Positions 59,610 through 64,000 of a stretch of 64,000 nt of DNA are shown here, piece by piece. The translations under genes and the position numbers were made by a program. The notes below the pieces were generated by a model that saw only the letters and a program-made list of their open reading frames with translations, searched no databases and had not been told where the DNA came from. Origin of the DNA: Pseudofabraea citricarpa (Eukaryota > Ascomycota > Leotiomycetes > Helotiales > Dermateaceae); NCBI GenBank assembly GCA_029641185.1, contig JAPWGK010000014.1, positions 372,001 through 436,000 on the forward strand. The letters run 5' to 3'. How positions within the stretch are numbered: position 1 is the stretch's first letter; every line of letters starts with the position of its first letter.

Positions 59610-59838
59610 CGTTGCCTTGGCTATCATTTTGTTGTGAATTGAGTAAGCAGGGAAGCTGATGGTATACCCCACTTTCAAACAGTACATGAAAGCGTCAGGT
59701 GCTCTTGCTAGTGAAGGCCGCAGTGCAATAAATGTTTCCAACAAGCAAAATTCTATGTTTTGACTTGAGTGAGCTTGGAGTATTTGAAACTTGGTAACTC
59801 ACAGTATAATAATACAAGGGTATCTTGATAACTTTATT

Positions 59839-60924
59839 TTACATCTGATCCATTCCGGGCATCCCTTGCATTCCACCTATTTTTGACCAAAACTCATCAA
59901 AATCTACACCCTGCTCTTCAAACATTGTTCTTGCCTTTACCATGGTCGAGGCCTGTTGTTCCGGACCAAATCCACCTGGCCGAGAGGATTCATACTGTAC
60001 AAGCTCAATCCATTTGAAGAAGAGATTCTCTTTCCCCATGGTGGTGAGCGCGTCTTTGAAGGCGATGATTTTTCTCCTGCCTTCCTCTTCTTTTACTGTA
60101 CCTCGAGCAGCTGAGGACTCAATCACGACCCATCCGAAATTATCCGTGTGAATTAGAACAGTCGTTTTGAAGTCATCAAGGGACATTGTTTTGTTGTCTA
60201 CAAGCTTTGTTGCTTCGACCATCATACTCCAATCGAGATCCCACCACTTATTCAACATTACGTATCCCGTCTTCTCGTTCATCCATACTGGCTCAATAGC
60301 GGCACGGAGATTGTCAAACAGTTCTTTGGTACCGTCGCTTTCGTCGTCAAAAGGATCCTTTATGATTCGATCCCACTTCCTGCTCCTCCGAACGACGATT
60401 TCCTGGTTCCTGAAACCGGCACCGAATCTCCAAGAAAGTGGATTGTCAAAGCTTCCATTCCTTCTACCAAAAACAAAGTCTCTAGGCCAGGGCCAGATGA
60501 ACACGTATATGATCAGATCAACCATAAACACAGCTGCGCGACGCACAATCTCATATGCCGATTCTGATACAGGTAGGTTATGCGTGTCAATTGTCATCTC
60601 GTTGTAGTTGCCCATGATGGAGTGACAGATCTTCATGTACCAAGGCCCAATGCTAGATATCCGCCATAAGATTCCCGCCGTGATTACGATATTCATAATT
60701 ACTGGAACTGAGAAGATTTTGCGCTTGAAATCCACAGGCTTAGTATCGATATGCGTAATGTAAACATGGTTTGGTGATAGTTGCGCAAAGAAGGGTTCGA
60801 GATTCTTAGGGGCTAGGGTGAACGGAGGAGGTGGCTCGGTGGTGGATAGTGGGACAGTCTTGTGGGCTGAATTCGATTTCGAAGAGTTTTGGGAGGCTTT
60901 CGCCTTCGATTTCTTTGGAGGCAT
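59839..60924 (-). CDS. Conserved fungal membrane protein of unknown function
   Basis: Single-exon gene, 361 residues. The N-terminus is Lys/Ser-rich (MPPKKSKAKASQNSSKSNSA), followed by a conserved-looking segment (LEPFFAQLSPNHVYITHID). There are two hydrophobic helices (about residues 70-92, IFSVPVIMNIVITAGILW; about 132-150, VFMVDLIIYVFIWPWP). The soluble C-terminal part has WRFGAGFRNQEIVVRRSRKW and EPVWMNEKTGYVMLNKWWDL, ending in Met/Gly-rich GGMQGMPGMDQM. By recollection, proteins of this layout are widespread in Pezizomycotina without a known role; an ER location is plausible. It is divergent from the GGA adaptor gene, 262 bp apart, so the two may share a promoter. A small shadow ORF on the opposite strand is not a gene. 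Confidence 0.8.
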   Translation of the reverse strand: MPPKKSKAKASQNSSKSNSAHKTVPLSTTEPPPPFTLAPKNLEPFFAQLSPNHVYITHIDTKPVDFKRKIFSVPVIMNIVITAGILWRISSIGPWYMKICHSIMGNYNEMTIDTHNLPVSESAYEIVRRAAVFMVDLIIYVFIWPWPRDFVFGRRNGSFDNPLSWRFGAGFRNQEIVVRRSRKWDRIIKDPFDDESDGTKELFDNLRAAIEPVWMNEKTGYVMLNKWWDLDWSMMVEATKLVDNKTMSLDDFKTTVLIHTDNFGWVVIESSAARGTVKEEEGRRKIIAFKDALTTMGKENLFFKWIELVQYESSRPGGFGPEQQASTMVKARTMFEEQGVDFDEFWSKIGGMQGMPGMDQM

Positions 60925-61186
60925 CTTGCAATATCGTAGTCTCTTCTTGCGATGCGAAATGTTACAATTATTTTGACAATGATGCTGATGGTTTTGGAGC
61001 GGAGCGGATAAACATATTTTCCGGACGATGATGCTCGAACATGGTCAACCACGGTCGCCTATTCTCCCTGACAATTCCCCCACCATCTGCACCGTTGCAC
61101 CCCAGAAGCCCTGCTCGGTGTAGGAAGTATTCGCGCATCAGCATCTTCATTCTTTCTAGTGGTGCATTTGTATCTTTGCCCTCCAG

Positions 61187-63304
61187 ATGGAGGCCACGTC
61201 TGCAAGAATGGCGGCCAGAGATCGCTTTGGCACCATGGGAGATCCAGGCCCCTCAACGCTGCAGCGCTACATACAACAAGCCTGTAGTCCGGAGAACTTC
61301 GAGCCGAATCTTGCTTTGAATCTCGAGATCTCGGACCTGGTCAATTCTAAGAAAGGAAATGCGCCGCGGGAGGCAGCTGTTGCGATTGTCAATTACATCA
61401 ATCACCGAAACCCAAACGTTGCTTTGCTAGCTCTCAGCCTTCTCGATATATGCGTCAAGAATTGCGGATACCCTTTTCATCTCCAAATTAGTACCAAAGA
61501 ATTTCTCAACGAGCTTGTCAGGAGATTTCCAGAGCGACCACCAATCCGACCTACACGTGTGCAACATAAGATTCTAGAAGCGATTGAGGAATGGAGAGGG
61601 ACGATATGTCAGACTTCGAGATACAAGGAGGATCTAGGATTTATCAGGGATATGCATAGGCTGTTGAGCTATAAAGGTTATGTGTTTCCGGAGGTCAGGG
61701 TTGAGGATGCGGCCGTATTAAATCCCAGTGATGTAAGACCACTTAAGAAGCACACGCAGCAGGAACTGATCGAATCTAGAATCTTAAATCTGCCGACGAG
61801 ATGGAGGAAGAAGAGAGAGCTGCGCAATCGGCCAAGTTGCAGGAACTCATTCGTCGTGGAGGGCCCGAGGACTTACAAGAAGCGAATCGGTTGATGAAAA
61901 TCATGGCAGGCTACGATACTAGATCAAAGACCGATTACCGCGCTAAAGCAGCTGAAGAAGTAGGCAAGGTTCAACAAAAGGCTAGGTTACTAGAAGAGCG
62001 CCTTGCAGAGTTCAAGCCAGGTGATACTATGACAGAAGGGGATGTTTATGAAGAATTGGCTTCTGCTTTGCAAAGTGCCCATCCGAAAATTCAGAGGATG
62101 TGTGAGGAAGAGTCAGATGATCATGAGGCAGTAGCCAAACTGCTCGAAATCAATGACAGTATTCATCGAACAGTTGAGCGCTATAAGCTCATGAAGAAGG
62201 GTGATGTTGACGCAGCAGCTAAGATTGCGAAAGGAACTCTGGGGACTAGTACTGGTGTTAATGCAGCCAACGAACTGTCCTTGATTGATTTTGGAGGCGA
62301 GGGAGAAACAAATGGTGGTAGTTCCGCAAGCAACACCGTGGAGTCTCAACCTGGGGGGCTAGAGGATGATCTGTTAGGTCTCTCAATGGGCGACAGTTCG
62401 TTTGGTCAAGGAGGAGGTATTTCATTAGGCTTTGGCACTAACACCAGTAAGTTTATGAATAATATCAAATTTCGCAAACTAATAGCTATAGATATTCCTG
62501 GACCATCATTGCTCTCATCTACCTCAGATCAAAGCACCGCTGCTGCATCTGTGCCACCAACCTCATCTCCAGGATTTTCCAAACCTGACTACTCTGCATT
62601 CTCAGCCTTTGGCTCTTCTCAACCTCTCTCTAAGCCGACAACACCGCAACCTTCTCTGTTCCAACAACAGCAACAAGCTGTAACGGCACCAAAACCTCAA
62701 GTTGTTCATGCACCAGCATCTGATCCTTTCGCCGCTCTCACTTCCCCAATACGACAATCAACTCCTCAGCAATCATCTTCCATGTTCGACTTCGCTAATC
62801 ACCAGGCACCAACGCCAGTTCCGGCTGCGCCGGCAGCAGCTTCCAATGACGATGATGAATGGGCATTCTCTTCCGCACTTCCAGAAGGGTTGCCCACATC
62901 AAACCAATTGATCGTGAACGATTCCCATGTCCATATAGCTCTCCATGCAACTCGTGAGCCACAGACTCCAGCTATCATCACAATGACAGTGAAATTCACA
63001 AGCAAGACCCCTCAACCTATTTCTGATCTGACATTCCAAGTTGCTGTCACTAAGGTAAGCAGCTGCTTCGACAATTCTTTCAGCATTGCTAACTTTTAAG
63101 GCGTACTCACTAAAGTTACAACCACAAAGTGGACGGAGACTACAGCCAATGGAAACAACGCCTGGTATTACGCAGGTCATATTTCTGAACGGGGTAGAGA
63201 GCGGAAAAGGAGAGTCTGTTAAAATGCGCTGGAAATGTAGCTACAAGGTCGGATCAGAAACGACTAACGAGCAAGGAGAAATACCAGCATTGGGAATTAG
63301 CTGA
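61187..63304 (+). CDS. GGA-type clathrin adaptor (VHS-GAT-GAE)
   Basis: Trans-Golgi adaptor that sorts cargo into clathrin vesicles toward endosomes, under Arf control. Four exons: 61187-61732, 61780-62446, 62492-63054, 63101-63304; 659 residues. The VHS domain (about 20-165) shows NLALNLEISDLVNSKKGNAP, VALLALSLLDICVKNCGYPF and FLNELVRRFPERPP. The GAT domain (about 190-330) has LQEANRLMKIMAGYD and LLEINDSIHRTVERYKLMK. A Ser/Gln/Pro-rich hinge follows, with acidic patches usable as clathrin motifs (LIDFGG, DDLLGLS). The C-terminal GAE (gamma-ear) domain shows VHIALHATREPQTPAIITMTV, PISDLTFQVAVTKAYSLKLQ and the terminal KMRWKCSYKVG. Order and length match yeast Gga1/Gga2. The first of three in-frame ATGs was taken as start. 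Confidence 0.94.
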
Positions 63305-64000
63305 TAACGATTGAGTGTTATAGAATTCTACAAGTTCGGAGGTTCTTTGAGAGAGATTTTTTATATGGATCAGTGAAACGCGGAGTCGAAATTAGTGATG
63401 ATCAACTCTTCTCATACTTACGGCGTCAGCAGGCAGTTGAGGCTGATCGTAGTCACTTTAGCATCTAGTCAGAGATTCAAGAAGCCTTCTTCAATCTCCC
63501 GATACCCGGCCGCATATTCTTATTAATACCCGCTTCGATAAAGTTCATGCCCTTGTAAGAGATGACGACGAACGGCCGCGACTACGGAGAAGAGCTTGGT
63601 AAGCGAGGAGAGTAAGCGAGCTTATAACTCGGAAGTGGTGTTAGTAAAAACAATCTTACGTAACTATCAATATACTTGGATTTGGTAATTCCAAGTGATA
63701 TTTAATTATGTGAGGGAATATTACGATTTTCAGGTGACGGAATCTATCATACTTTTTACATCGCTTACTTCTAAAAGTGTAGATCAGAAGGATTATATCA
63801 TCCAAGCTATTTGTTCTAAACTTCAGATGCCAGATCTACTTTGTTAGTACCTTACTGCCGAGTAGAGTAATGTAACATCAGGCTCTGGTATAGGTATAAT
63901 CGTAGTTGTCTGGAATTTTTAGGAATCACGTTACTCTCACCCATCCTAGGCGGGAGATAGTTTCGAGATAGCCTAACAAATGTAGCAAAAAGAAGGGATA
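63305..64000. other. Right-edge intergenic region
   Basis: 3' flank of the GGA gene. It is AT-rich toward the end, with no open frame, repeat or RNA gene that I can support. Confidence 0.5.

Overview
The window is nuclear DNA of a filamentous ascomycete (Pezizomycotina). Nearly every gene is broken by short GT-AG introns of about 45-120 nt with fungal branch points (CTAAC/CTGAC). The gene families are also typical of these fungi: an APC1/BimE homologue, a Zn(II)2Cys6 regulator, a CFEM protein, an NADP-mannitol dehydrogenase of the Cla h 8/Alt a 8 type, AA3-type GMC oxidoreductases and secreted GH43 arabinanases. Class-level placement cannot be made safely from the sequence alone. I assembled twenty-one complete protein-coding models, one partial gene and one probable pseudogene. 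Spliced exon lengths of every intact multi-exon model sum to a multiple of three, except one GMC gene.

Layout. 1-3742: APC1, running off the left edge. 4728-7271: a secreted cysteine-containing protein and a small membrane protein. 7986-11811: two divergently transcribed GH43 genes, an endo-1,5-arabinanase and a probable exo-acting arabinofuranosidase, around a 1.5 kb shared upstream region. 12466-13494: a decayed gene. 14466-18731: a NUP37-like nucleoporin gene divergent from a Zn2Cys6 transcription factor. 19511-23857: an alcohol-oxidase-type GMC flavoenzyme and mannitol dehydrogenase, separated by microsatellite-rich DNA. 25677-27824: eIF2A. 29172-31177: a DHA1-type MFS transporter. 32462-35272: two small secreted proteins.

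35951-47465 is the most distinctive block. It holds a Dal5-like MFS transporter, divergent from a Baeyer-Villiger/FMO-type monooxygenase, then an unrecognised 304-residue protein, an NtaA/SnaA/DmoA-type FMN-dependent monooxygenase, and an L-fucose-permease-like MFS transporter. Two mechanistically different flavin monooxygenases flanked by two transporters look like an accessory oxidative module, probably catabolic; this is an inference. 49336-50065 is a GPI-anchored repeat protein. 50066-53806 is a gene-poor AT-rich stretch. 53807-55291 is a CFEM receptor-like protein. 57490-59609 is a second GMC oxidoreductase with an 18-nt micro-exon and an apparent frame break. 59839-63304 is a divergent housekeeping pair: a conserved membrane protein and a GGA-type clathrin adaptor.

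Housekeeping genes (APC1, NUP37, eIF2A, GGA) alternate with carbohydrate-use, secreted and oxidative accessory genes. The arabinanases would act together outside the cell to strip arabinan side chains of pectin. Mannitol dehydrogenase and the GMC enzymes point to polyol/alcohol metabolism. The CFEM, GPI-anchored and small secreted proteins fit a plant- or soil-associated lifestyle.
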